DNA of 64,000 nucleotides from Photobacterium frigidiphilum (lineage in GTDB: Bacteria > Pseudomonadota > Gammaproteobacteria > Enterobacterales > Vibrionaceae), in contig NZ_PYMJ01000004.1 in assembly GCF_003025615.1 (NCBI RefSeq), positions 186,001-250,000 of the forward strand, given 5' to 3'. A program made the translations under genes and the position numbers. Below are positions 1 through 8,231 of this stretch, one piece after another. The stretch's first letter is position 1, and the number at the start of each line of letters is the position of its first letter. The notes beneath the pieces were generated by a model, which ran no database searches, was not told the origin of the DNA, and worked only from the letters and a program-made list of their open reading frames with translations.

Positions 1-93
1 GGTGCTGGCGGTGGTTATGCTGGCGGAATGTCTGGTGGATTTTTAGGCAATAAAGGAGGGGGATTTTTATATCGTATGAATTCCATTAAATAA
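1..93 (+). CDS. C-terminal end of a glycine-rich protein (partial)
   Basis: An open frame enters from the left edge and stops with TAA at 91-93. The 30 visible residues are strongly glycine-rich (GAGGGYAGGMSGGFLG) and end in a short basic tail. Nothing identifies the family, because low-complexity glycine tails occur in many membrane and secreted proteins. The next gene starts one base after the stop, so the two are probably co-transcribed and translationally coupled. Confidence 0.5.
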   Translation, partial: GAGGGYAGGMSGGFLGNKGGGFLYRMNSIK

Positions 94-94
94 A

Positions 95-457
95 ATGGCA
101 TTGAAAACAGCTGAAAACATCTTTTTAATCTTATTATTATTTTGGAGTGTTGGCACTTTTATTTGGATATTACTAGTGTTCTATTTAAAATCAAAGTGGC
201 TACCTTTATTAGAAGATATTCTTGACGATGGAGTTCGATTTTATAGCTTGAATTTCTTTCTTGCAGGTCCAGGGATATTGCAATATGCCACAGTATTCCT
301 TTGGTCTTTTCATGCTAAACGTTATGGGATGCTCGAAAAAAGGGATAATGTTCCTAAGCACATTCAAAAATGGTTTGTATTTACTTTTTGTTGGTTCATG
401 TCTAGCGGGACGTTGATGGCAGCAAGTGCAATTATGGTCAAAGCATATGATTTATAA
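95..457 (+). CDS. Small inner-membrane protein, function unknown
   Basis: The 120-residue product has three hydrophobic stretches, at about residues 8-28, 48-70 and 90-112, so it is probably a three-helix inner-membrane protein. Charged loops separate them (LLEDILDDG after the first helix, AKRYGMLEKRDNVPKH before the third). The ATG lies one base after the stop of the glycine-rich upstream gene, and no separate Shine-Dalgarno stands out, which suggests coupled translation. I do not recognise the family. A partner role with the upstream protein is inferred only from position. A strong hairpin at 564-586 lies beyond the gene. Confidence 0.6.
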   Translation: MALKTAENIFLILLLFWSVGTFIWILLVFYLKSKWLPLLEDILDDGVRFYSLNFFLAGPGILQYATVFLWSFHAKRYGMLEKRDNVPKHIQKWFVFTFCWFMSSGTLMAASAIMVKAYDL

Positions 458-563
458 GAGTAATTTGCACTGCACTTAAATGGAAATATAGTGCCGTAAA
501 GTAAGCAGAACGGTAGATATTAAATAATCACGATTGTAATAACAGCAGCTAGCCTTGAAATGA

Positions 564-586
564 AAGCAGCCAGAAACTGGCTGCTT
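564..586. terminator. Bidirectional hairpin between convergent genes
   Basis: A perfect 10-bp stem (AAGCAGCCAG / CTGGCTGCTT) with a 3-nt loop lies between the convergent ends of the small membrane-protein gene and the lipoprotein gene. The T-run is weak on both strands, so it could also act as an mRNA-end stabiliser. Confidence 0.6.
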
Positions 587-616
587 GATCGTATTGAGGA
601 TGTTTGTATTATGATT

Positions 617-1081
617 TTAATTCGTAATATTTACTTGTTCCGCGGGTAGGCTAACGGTTTCTCTAAAAGGTTCTTGTGTGCTATCTACATACCACGCTTC
701 AATTAATAAACTTTTTAATTGGGATGTAGCAGTTATTGTACCTTTGAAATTACCATTTTTAATTTCACCAGCAATAATTCGGCTGTTTGCATCAGGTACT
801 GGCGTGCCTGTCGCATCGATCGAATACTTCCCATAAACACTTAAAAACATGGTTTCTGTTTCATTAAGGTCAATAACAATACTTACAGGATAAGAGCTTT
901 TAAAATTGAAGCCGTCTGGTACGACTAATGATTCAAATTTTGCTGAAGACTCATCATTTGCCGCTGCACTATCGGCAGGAGAATCAGGATTACTGGTCGA
1001 TGCATCATCTCCGCCACCGCCACCGCCACCACAGCCGATTAATAAAAAGACGACAGGTATGATCAAGAGTAAATTTTTCAT
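617..1081 (-). CDS. Small secreted lipoprotein with Gly/Asp linker
   Basis: The 154-residue product begins with a lipoprotein signal: a basic start (MKNLL), a hydrophobic core, and the lipobox LLIGC with Cys17 as the lipidation site. A seven-glycine run and a Ser/Asp/Ala-rich linker follow. The rest (about residues 48-154) looks like a small beta-rich domain, and I do not recognise it. The gene starts 21 bp after the stop of the LruC-domain gene on the same strand, so the two form an apparent operon. Lack of an Asp at +2 after the Cys favours outer-membrane sorting by the usual Lol rule, which is an inference. The minus-strand end is closed by the hairpin at 564-586. Confidence 0.75.
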   Translation of the reverse strand: MKNLLLIIPVVFLLIGCGGGGGGGDDASTSNPDSPADSAAANDESSAKFESLVVPDGFNFKSSYPVSIVIDLNETETMFLSVYGKYSIDATGTPVPDANSRIIAGEIKNGNFKGTITATSQLKSLLIEAWYVDSTQEPFRETVSLPAEQVNITN

Positions 1082-1102
1082 ATTGGAATCCTTTATCTTT
1101 TT

Positions 1103-3274
1103 TTATTCAAATAATTGATTGATAACAGCATTACTGCGTAGGTACCAGTCAGTATTCGTTTCTCCGCCAGAGGTTGCGTACCCTTCTAAATCTGGATATG
1201 CCGCTAGAATATCGGTTCTCTCACTTGGGTGGTTCCATTCGCCATCAATGAGTAAACCAAATGAAATTCCGTTATCGGTGTGGTAAGTATCGCAATCCTC
1301 GCCTGGGCAATTAGTATGCGTAGATGTATCATCATTGGTAGAAAAAAAGCTTGAAGATGCAACAGATGTAATATCATCACCTTTTAAATGTATCTCGAGA
1401 GTTCGGCCAGGATTACCGCTAAATGAATCACCATGGTAGCGACCTTCTAACCCACATATGAATGGATTAAGTGGCATGCTAGGTCCTGTACCTGCTGCGA
1501 GTGGTGTACTGAAAGGAATACTTGCTTCAAAGACGAATTGATTAGCGCTATCGCTTGAACAACCTTGCCAGACTCGATAATAGTTTCCTTCACTACCTGA
1601 ACATACAGGATCTGTAATTTCGGCTTTTAAATCGGTAGAAATAACCGCGACGGCATTCGTTGTACCAACCTCTAGTACTGTTGCCGCGTGTTTAGTTTGA
1701 TTATTCACGACAAGCTTTGTTAAATCTTCATCAATAGATGACCTTGCTATACCATCGAGTTGCACAGCAAAACCATTGTTAAAGTCAGCACCGTATGCTT
1801 GTAAACTGCCTGAGATATCATAGCGAACAATGTTCCCTGTATTTGTATCTGTGACAGTATCAACACGGTAAAACATAACAACGTCGTTAAAATCGAAGTC
1901 ATCTTTTTCTGGCCAATTATCTTCGTAGGCTAGGGTTACCCATGTACCTTCCCCAGGATAGTAATTATGGGTTAGGTTTTGTTCGTTAATCGTTACGCTG
2001 TAATCTTCTACTTCCCCGTCTGTTACGCCCCCAAAATATGTGATGCCTGTATTTCTTGCCCCTCTAAATCGTGCCCAAGTTGTTGCGGGGGTTGCGGATT
2101 CTGGCACTCGTAATTTAAGGATATTCACCCCTGGTGGTAATAATTGGTCAGTTATCGCTTGTTCACCATCATCGGCAAAATCACCATCATCATTCCAATC
2201 AAACCAAGCACTTACATAAGTATTTGCACCTCCACCAATGGTAACTTGAATGCGAGTATCTGAGCCTTGTTTCAAATCGTTAATAAATACAATACCGTCT
2301 TCATCATCAGAGCCTGTAGCGTCGTCAGAAGAACCTGATAAAACGGCAGAGTCGCCTTCATCATCAACCAGTGCGCCAAAGAAAAAGTTAGGTCCTATAA
2401 AGTGGCGAGGCCCGTTGGTTAGTAAACTTGTTTTATAACTTTCTGGTGCATCACCAAAATCAGTATTTGTCGCCACAACAGGGGCGCTTGCACATCGAGC
2501 ACCATCATTTTGGCCAGAAATCGGTCCACTCGCGAAGAATTCTGCTGTGGCGTCGATCGTTCCAGAAATATCGCGTAAATCTAACCGATAAATGTTCCCA
2601 TCTACATTATTGCTGATGTACATGAAGCCATTCACGTCAAAATATTGTGCACCAAATGTTGTAGACCCTGTTAAGCCTGTTGAATCAATACGTGCAAAGC
2701 TGGCATTGCCTGAACCATCGAAACTGAATTTATACAGATCGTTAGCACTGTTTTCTACCGCAAAAAGCTCACCAGTGTCAGGGTAGAATGCAAAGTCAGT
2801 TAAATTTAATGTCGCTTCAGCAGCCGTCATTATTTCTACTGCAGTGAAATTATCATCACCTGTACTTAAATCAATTTTAAACATACCAGTACCTCTAAGA
2901 TAGAAGTACAAAGCATCATCAAATACATCACCGACAAAGAAATTAGTATTAGCAGGTAAACCTGTAACGGATATATTTTCAATAAGGTAAAGCTGATTGA
3001 TACGCGTAACCGTTGAATCACCTTTATTCCAGCCATAAATATAGCGATCTGTTTCATTAAAACCTACCGCATTGATAACGCCTGTAGCACCGGTATTCTG
3101 ATTATTTGCAACTCGATATGACCCAGAGGAAAGGTCAACTTCATAAACTGTGGATGGACTTCCTTGAAATAACATTGCTTCAGTTGGACAATCATCAAAT
3201 GCTTGAGCACTATAAGCATCAATAGAAGCTGAAGATAATAAGATAAGTAGTATCGAACGTTTCAGACATTTCAT
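1103..3274 (-). CDS. Secreted LruC-domain protein with GEVED module
   Basis: I start this 723-residue protein at 3274, where AGAAGG lies about 8 bases upstream and a clear signal peptide begins (MKCLKRSILLILLSSASIDAYSA). An in-frame ATG at 3310 is possible but would bury the signal. Residues of about 25-265 resemble a seven-bladed repeat fold (recurring YxFDxxG and ELFAVxN strands). An acidic segment DFGDAPESY follows, then a GEVED-type module with the Asp-rich loop WFDWNDDGDF and the signature GEVEDYSV, which may bind calcium. The C-terminal third is an LruC (DUF4842-like) domain, recognised by DFDFNDVVMFYRV. LruC proteins are secreted or surface proteins of unclear function. The gene lies downstream of bcsEFG on the same strand, but a hairpin and about 270 bp separate them, so it probably has its own promoter. 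Confidence 0.85.
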   Translation of the reverse strand: MKCLKRSILLILLSSASIDAYSAQAFDDCPTEAMLFQGSPSTVYEVDLSSGSYRVANNQNTGATGVINAVGFNETDRYIYGWNKGDSTVTRINQLYLIENISVTGLPANTNFFVGDVFDDALYFYLRGTGMFKIDLSTGDDNFTAVEIMTAAEATLNLTDFAFYPDTGELFAVENSANDLYKFSFDGSGNASFARIDSTGLTGSTTFGAQYFDVNGFMYISNNVDGNIYRLDLRDISGTIDATAEFFASGPISGQNDGARCASAPVVATNTDFGDAPESYKTSLLTNGPRHFIGPNFFFGALVDDEGDSAVLSGSSDDATGSDDEDGIVFINDLKQGSDTRIQVTIGGGANTYVSAWFDWNDDGDFADDGEQAITDQLLPPGVNILKLRVPESATPATTWARFRGARNTGITYFGGVTDGEVEDYSVTINEQNLTHNYYPGEGTWVTLAYEDNWPEKDDFDFNDVVMFYRVDTVTDTNTGNIVRYDISGSLQAYGADFNNGFAVQLDGIARSSIDEDLTKLVVNNQTKHAATVLEVGTTNAVAVISTDLKAEITDPVCSGSEGNYYRVWQGCSSDSANQFVFEASIPFSTPLAAGTGPSMPLNPFICGLEGRYHGDSFSGNPGRTLEIHLKGDDITSVASSSFFSTNDDTSTHTNCPGEDCDTYHTDNGISFGLLIDGEWNHPSERTDILAAYPDLEGYATSGGETNTDWYLRSNAVINQLFE

Positions 3275-3444
3275 TTTTATGCCTTCTAAATTATTTAAAG
3301 TCGAGTTCATACGAGAAGCATCAATATGTATACCAGTTTTTAAACTGATATTTTCATTTGAATTTATCGGGAAAACAGGTGGTTGCGTAAGAGTCTCATC
3401 ATATTAATAATAAGATTGCCAATATGGAGCCTTTATTCGCAAAA

Positions 3445-3459
3445 TGATAATGATTAAAA
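3445..3459. promoter_or_regulatory. Possible Fur box upstream of the LruC gene
   Basis: TGATAATGATTAAAA matches the 7-1-7 Fur motif (TGATAAT-N-ATTATCA) at 12 of 14 defined positions. It lies about 170 bp upstream of the LruC-protein start, in the 330-bp stretch between that gene and bcsG. The rest of that stretch holds only AT-rich sequence and the bcsG-end hairpin. AT-rich matches of this length can occur by chance. Confidence 0.35.
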
Positions 3460-3546
3460 AAATATAATTTAGACAAGGGAAGGGTGTTTTTAGACAACGA
3501 GTAGAATTTCTATGTTTATTCTTATAGCTATTTATATGGCAATGTA

Positions 3547-3580
3547 ATTTACGCTCTAGTTGTTAATCTAGAGCGTAAAT
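3547..3580. terminator. Hairpin ending the bcsEFG operon
   Basis: A perfect 13-bp inverted repeat (ATTTACGCTCTAG / CTAGAGCGTAAAT) with an 8-nt loop lies 25 bp past the bcsG stop. It is well placed to end or protect the bcsEFG transcript, although there is no long T-run. Confidence 0.55.
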
Positions 3581-3604
3581 CATTTCACTATTTTTAGTGG
3601 AATC

Positions 3605-5242
3605 TTAATTCGTTGGGTATTCACTCCAAGTGTTACCATCTAGTGAAATATAATGTTTATTGTTTATATCCATAACTGTTGTTCCTGAGTTCTCTGCTAC
3701 AACAGATGTTTCGGGTAAATTGATAACAAGTTTTTCTGGATCAAAGGTGGCTAATTCATAAATATTTTGGTCTAAGATATTTGATATTAAAGAAGAAACA
3801 GCTAAGTAACTTGATGGTGCTGTAATATGTACAGTTTTTCCAGCTCGCTCAATATTCTTGCCAAACACTTTTAAACCGACTGGTACATGGGTTATTGATG
3901 GTGCTGGGATTTCACGCATTCCAGAAATTTGCATTTTATCACCGCGTATTCCAGCACCATGTTCAGGCACCAGCACAACCACAATATTACGTTCAGATAC
4001 TTTTAGTTCATTAAAGAAGGAATACAAATCGTCGAGTAAATTGTTTAATCGACGTTTATAGCTGATTAGACTAGTTGACGCATTGTTGTTAATAATACGG
4101 TTGCCATCATGAAGTGAAATTGTATTGTATAGAGCGACGACTTGACCACTGTCATTTTCTATACGCTCTTGCCACCAACGGTCTAAAACATCTTTATCTC
4201 TAAAGATAGATGCGCCATCAAAACCTTTTTGATAAGGGGTTAACCCTTCTTGCGGCATTAAGTTTGTTTCAATCTTACCATCTTTTTTAATAAGGCTTAA
4301 GAAGCTATCGAAAACACCATCATGGTTCATTAATAAGTTTTCTTGGAATCCAAGATTTGCTAAATTTTCAAATAAATAGCATTGATTAGATGCTGCATCG
4401 TCAAATAACTGGCTATGTTCTTCTTGTCCACAGTTTGCCCGTAAAAGGCGAATTACCGCTGGTCCGCTATAAGATGTAGCAGAGTTGAAATTATCAAACA
4501 TGATGTCAAAATCATCAAAGATCGGGTGATTCTGCAAGCCTACAAGTTTAATATCATCCCACGCAACAGAACAGATACTTAAGAAAAGAAGGTCGAATGG
4601 TGCATCTGATTGAGTATTGTTATTGAAGTTTGTGACTCGTTTTGCTTCATCTGCAAAGAAGTTGTTTTTAAAGTCATTGAGTACATCATCGTTAACGTCT
4701 GAAATTTGTAGCGGTTGTTTTTCTTTTCCATTTTGGTCTGTTGTTTGCTGTTGTGCTAATAATGATGGGGTATTGCCAATATTTGGCGTTGTAATAATTG
4801 ATTGTGGAACACTAATATAAATTAGCGAAATTAAAACCAGTACAGTTACTCGAATATATTTATTCAATAAATAGTAAGCAGCAGACAACGTAAAAATAGT
4901 TAATAACGTTGTTAGTGAGACAAATCGCCCCGCGAGCTCTATTAGATAGCTCAGCTCAAATTGCATAAGTTGCCCTATTTGAGACCACAGCCTGTCAAGT
5001 GGTGGTAAATAGGAGTCAAAGTACAATAGCCATAAGCCAATTGGAATAGAGATAAAAAATCGAGTGATTTTTAGCCATTTAAACGATATGGGTAATAATA
5101 AAAAGCTGATAAAGGCGAAATTTTCAATAGCATGAAAGCTGATATCACCTTTTAAGAACAAGGCTATCTTTATAATAAAGTAAACATTCCACCAGCCTAA
5201 ACCGTTAAGAATGTTTTTTGGTTCCGATGTTTGGCTATTCAT
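3605..5242 (-). CDS. bcsG: Cellulose phosphoethanolamine transferase BcsG
   Basis: BcsG transfers phosphoethanolamine from phosphatidylethanolamine to cellulose at the periplasmic face of the inner membrane. The 545-residue product has the family layout: four to five hydrophobic segments in residues of about 15-150, then a periplasmic alkaline-phosphatase-fold domain. The start motif GLGWWNVYFIIKIAL is typical of BcsG. The nucleophile region NSATSYSGPA lies at residues 253-262. Candidate zinc ligands are Cys224 (LSICSVAWDD) and the Glu-His of VPEHGAG. The length agrees with the family (about 550-560). Its ATG overlaps the bcsF stop (TAATG), so translation is coupled. The full set of motifs argues that this cellulose is pEtN-modified. 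Confidence 0.95.
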   Translation of the reverse strand: MNSQTSEPKNILNGLGWWNVYFIIKIALFLKGDISFHAIENFAFISFLLLPISFKWLKITRFFISIPIGLWLLYFDSYLPPLDRLWSQIGQLMQFELSYLIELAGRFVSLTTLLTIFTLSAAYYLLNKYIRVTVLVLISLIYISVPQSIITTPNIGNTPSLLAQQQTTDQNGKEKQPLQISDVNDDVLNDFKNNFFADEAKRVTNFNNNTQSDAPFDLLFLSICSVAWDDIKLVGLQNHPIFDDFDIMFDNFNSATSYSGPAVIRLLRANCGQEEHSQLFDDAASNQCYLFENLANLGFQENLLMNHDGVFDSFLSLIKKDGKIETNLMPQEGLTPYQKGFDGASIFRDKDVLDRWWQERIENDSGQVVALYNTISLHDGNRIINNNASTSLISYKRRLNNLLDDLYSFFNELKVSERNIVVVLVPEHGAGIRGDKMQISGMREIPAPSITHVPVGLKVFGKNIERAGKTVHITAPSSYLAVSSLISNILDQNIYELATFDPEKLVINLPETSVVAENSGTTVMDINNKHYISLDGNTWSEYPTN

Positions 5243-5430
5243 TATTTATATTCATTCTTTTGGTTTGACGGTTGAGCTTTTTTCATGTTCTCTTCAAAGT
5301 ATATTGGTTTTTGAATGCGATGACGGTAGAACTTCTTTAAACCTGAAAAGATATCTCGCAATAGGTAGCCAATGATAATACCAATAGAGAGACTAGCAAC
5401 GACTGTTAAGATGAAATTGCTAATATTCAT
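5242..5430 (-). CDS. bcsF: Cellulose biosynthesis membrane protein BcsF
   Basis: This 62-residue protein has one transmembrane helix near its N-terminus (FILTVVASLSIGIIIGYLL) and a basic cytoplasmic tail, as expected for BcsF. In enterobacteria BcsF ties BcsE to BcsG at the membrane. I place the start at the ATG at 5430, which overlaps the bcsE stop as TAATG and has AAGGTG about 6 bases upstream. A GTG nine bases earlier is possible but lies inside bcsE. Both ends overlap neighbours in the same TAATG way, so bcsE, bcsF and bcsG form one coupled unit. Assignment rests mainly on size, topology and position. Confidence 0.85.
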   Translation of the reverse strand: MNISNFILTVVASLSIGIIIGYLLRDIFSGLKKFYRHRIQKPIYFEENMKKAQPSNQKNEYK

Positions 5431-7022
5431 TATTTGCACCTTACTTTAAGCGGTTTGTTTATCGCAAATTGTGTAATGGCTGGTTCAGGTATTATATGTT
5501 CTTTGTTTAAATATGAAAGATGATGTTCTGCTGACGTTATTGTAATATCAGATGGTATATCGACGGCATGTTTAATAATATTCTTTAATTCCAACTCAAA
5601 ATCGTAATTATCTTCAATGATAATATGGGAGTGAAAGAGATCGCTGACTGGGATGTCAAAAATGTTATTGAGGGCGATCTGAGCGTCATTCATACGTACT
5701 GCGCTGAATAACACATATATTGCGTGTTCACATGCAGTCGCAATATCACCATCTCGACGGATGTGACATAAACGTAAACATTCTTCTGCGCTCATACCAG
5801 GTAAAAGGTTCAATTTTATCAAAGAGAAATGTAGCTGTGTTTGCTCTGATACTTCAATCAGTTTAGAGCAGTAAGAAACGAAGTTTTTATTAGAAAGGTA
5901 GCCCTTGTAGCCATATTCTCTATCAAATTTTAGTAAGGATTCAATTGAATCTGGTATCTGACGAGTAAAAATTTGCCCTTGAATAGCTTCAATTAAACTA
6001 AGAAACTTGGCGTAAGACATATTATAAGGAGTAATAAGGTTTATCCCGGCTTTCATCAGAAACTTCTCGTCAGAATACCGTAGACATTGAGCCATTTCTC
6101 TTACAATGATTTTAACAGCGCTGCCTGCTTTGCGTCTTAGATGAAAGCTATCGAGTGCAAGTTGTTTGACTTCATGCGTATCATAACAACTTAGAATTAC
6201 GGTGGAAGCTTGTATATGTATAGTCTCTAGTATGTTGAAAAGGTCAGTATTAGTATTGCTAATAATGACTTTACCAGGTACATGTATGCCATCACCGATG
6301 GCTGTCATTGGGGCATATATCCGCTCATCGTCTGTGAATTTTAGCCCCGAATGGTAATTACTGTCGTTTTCGCGAGAGCTAACATAATATTGATTTCGGT
6401 CATTTGTATTGAGATTGAATTCAACATTACTTATTACGCCATGATGACTACCCCAAAAAATTACATGGTAATTAGAGTGAGTGTCATCAACGTGTTGCAA
6501 TGTAGCTAGTCCAGATATATAGCGATTAAGTAAAGCAAGTTGAGGCTTGATGACAGATGTTACGGTAGCGCCATTTATTATAAAATTAATGGCTATTTTT
6601 TGATCTATAGCCCATATTTTTGTTTTTCTGAAGAAATACGTTACATCGTTATTATTACATTGATCAAAGATTTTATCAGGTATTGAGATTATTAAGATAG
6701 AGTCGGTACGGAACTGCATTTTAATGAGATCATTGACGATTTTTTTTAAATTGATAGTTTTATTTGTAAACTTGGAACCAAGGAAAAACTTTTTTTGGCA
6801 GTTTACATTAATATTATTGTAACTTTCTTGCCTTTCATTAGCATCAAAACCAGAAAAATAATCATCTATATTTGATAAGGAAACAAGAGATACCAATTTT
6901 ACATCTACTATGAGTCGGTTGATGTACTTAAAACTCGATTTTTTTGTATTAAACAGGTTTATATACTGGCAGGTACAATCAAATGAAGCTGCATCTAAAT
7001 CTAGATTTAGTATTCCTGACAT
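5430..7022 (-). CDS. bcsE: c-di-GMP-binding cellulose regulator BcsE
   Basis: BcsE is a cytosolic regulator that binds c-di-GMP and helps recruit the synthase and BcsG machinery. The 530-residue product has the usual length (about 520). Its C-terminal GIL domain carries an RxGD motif at residues 423-426 within CHIRRDGDIATAC, close to the position of the E. coli site (415-418). The N-terminal two thirds are divergent and AT-rich in codon use, but they keep the degenerate ATPase-like strand pattern of the family (ILIISIPDKIF). The start at 7022 is supported by AAGG 7-8 bases upstream. The gene diverges from bcsR across about 200 bp that must contain both promoters. Confidence 0.92.
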   Translation of the reverse strand: MSGILNLDLDAASFDCTCQYINLFNTKKSSFKYINRLIVDVKLVSLVSLSNIDDYFSGFDANERQESYNNINVNCQKKFFLGSKFTNKTINLKKIVNDLIKMQFRTDSILIISIPDKIFDQCNNNDVTYFFRKTKIWAIDQKIAINFIINGATVTSVIKPQLALLNRYISGLATLQHVDDTHSNYHVIFWGSHHGVISNVEFNLNTNDRNQYYVSSRENDSNYHSGLKFTDDERIYAPMTAIGDGIHVPGKVIISNTNTDLFNILETIHIQASTVILSCYDTHEVKQLALDSFHLRRKAGSAVKIIVREMAQCLRYSDEKFLMKAGINLITPYNMSYAKFLSLIEAIQGQIFTRQIPDSIESLLKFDREYGYKGYLSNKNFVSYCSKLIEVSEQTQLHFSLIKLNLLPGMSAEECLRLCHIRRDGDIATACEHAIYVLFSAVRMNDAQIALNNIFDIPVSDLFHSHIIIEDNYDFELELKNIIKHAVDIPSDITITSAEHHLSYLNKEHIIPEPAITQFAINKPLKVRCK

Positions 7023-7223
7023 AATATGACCTTAAATGAGTTTACAGAATGCGATGTCATTAAGAAGGGTTATTAGTTATAAATAGAACTTGTAATAATA
7101 CTAACGTGTTGTTTTTTAAAAATCCAATTATATTGCTAACAATTTGAATGTAATAGTAAAAGCATTTGATTCATGATAATAATAAACCTACTATCATTAG
7201 TAATGCTAGCAGGGGTTTGTATT

Positions 7224-7421
7224 ATGACGAAAAAGCCAGCTAAAGATATTGATGCTATTTATGCATCGTTTGAACTTGATGAATGTAATTATGCTGAGTT
7301 AAGTGAAGATGAACGATATCACTCAATCAAAAAAAAGTGGGTAATGCTTAGTGTCATGTCAAATGAGATAACAAGTATGAAGCTACGAGTGACTCCTTCA
7401 ACGACAATACATCATGAATAG
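7224..7421 (+). CDS. bcsR: Cellulose biosynthesis protein BcsR
   Basis: BcsR is a short cytosolic partner of BcsQ needed for a stable synthase complex. I choose the ATG at 7224 because AGGGG lies about 8 bases upstream. The longer frame from 7173 would add a hydrophobic leader the family lacks. The resulting 65 residues match BcsR in length, and its conserved core is visible (a D-x-x-x-Y-A-E-L-S segment followed by IKKKWVMLS, compared with DIDYADIS and LKRWPLL in E. coli). The stop is 12 bp before the bcsQ start, so it is the first gene of bcsRQABZC. Confidence 0.85.
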   Translation: MTKKPAKDIDAIYASFELDECNYAELSEDERYHSIKKKWVMLSVMSNEITSMKLRVTPSTTIHHE

Positions 7422-7433
7422 GTGGGACCTTAT

Positions 7434-8231
7434 ATGAATCGTATCGTTATTGTTGGTCTGAAGGGAGGTGTTGGCAGTACAACGGTTACGGCAAACCTTT
7501 CTCACGCTTTACATTTATTGAGTAAAGAAACAATAACGGTGGATTTAGCTGAGTTAAACCTTTTACGTTTACATTTCACTATGGATATTAATAATGATGA
7601 TGGTTGGGCTAAGCATTTTTTAAATAATAAATGTTGGACGAATGCCTGTTATGAAAGCCCTCAAAGAATGCGCTTTGTTCCATTTGGGACGTTAAACTCA
7701 TCTGAGTTAGAAAAATATAGTGTACATAAAGAGGAATGGGTAGCGAAACTAGCCGGTGAGCTGTCAATTGTTGATATGGATGCTGAGCATTGGCAAATTA
7801 TTCACTTACCAAATTTAGAACATAATCAAAGAGTAAATAGAGAGATATTGAATAGTGCTGATCTTGTTATTGTTGTTATTAACCCTGATCCTATAAGCTA
7901 TTATCTGATACGTAATGACTCTATTAATTATCTCGAGTTAAAGAAATTGGTTGCGGATGAAAATAAAATTAAATTTCTTATTAATAATTTTCAGCCAGAA
8001 AGTGAAGTGAGTCAAGATTTTAGACTTGTTTTACAAAAAGAACTCACCAGTATACTACTTCCAGTGTCATTGCACCGTGATACAACTGTTATTGATAGTA
8101 TTGCCAACTTAACAAATGTTCATACTACCTCACCACATAGCCAAGCTGCTCGTGATTATCAATCATTAGCTTTTTGGTGTGTTACTCATCTTTACTCGAG
8201 GGGTAATGATAAGAGAGGTGAGTATGTATAG
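7434..8231 (+). CDS. bcsQ: MinD/ParA-like ATPase BcsQ
   Basis: BcsQ is a SIMIBI-class ATPase that sandwiches with BcsR and is needed for polar assembly of the cellulose secretion complex. The 265-residue product starts at the ATG at 7434, with AGGTGGG 7 bases upstream. It shows the deviant Walker A motif KGGVGSTT at about residues 8-15, the switch segment IHLPNLEHN, and the base-reading strand VIVVINPDPISY. A Ser replaces the usual Lys or Thr in the GKT part of the P-loop, which is common for BcsQ. The last 8 bases overlap bcsA. Confidence 0.93.
   Translation: MNRIVIVGLKGGVGSTTVTANLSHALHLLSKETITVDLAELNLLRLHFTMDINNDDGWAKHFLNNKCWTNACYESPQRMRFVPFGTLNSSELEKYSVHKEEWVAKLAGELSIVDMDAEHWQIIHLPNLEHNQRVNREILNSADLVIVVINPDPISYYLIRNDSINYLELKKLVADENKIKFLINNFQPESEVSQDFRLVLQKELTSILLPVSLHRDTTVIDSIANLTNVHTTSPHSQAARDYQSLAFWCVTHLYSRGNDKRGEYV

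Noticed and set aside
7023..7223. c-di-GMP riboswitch or other RNA element in the bcs control region
   Set aside because: I looked for the conserved GEMM core in the divergent bcsE-bcsR region and did not find it. The region is only AT-rich promoter DNA to my eye.
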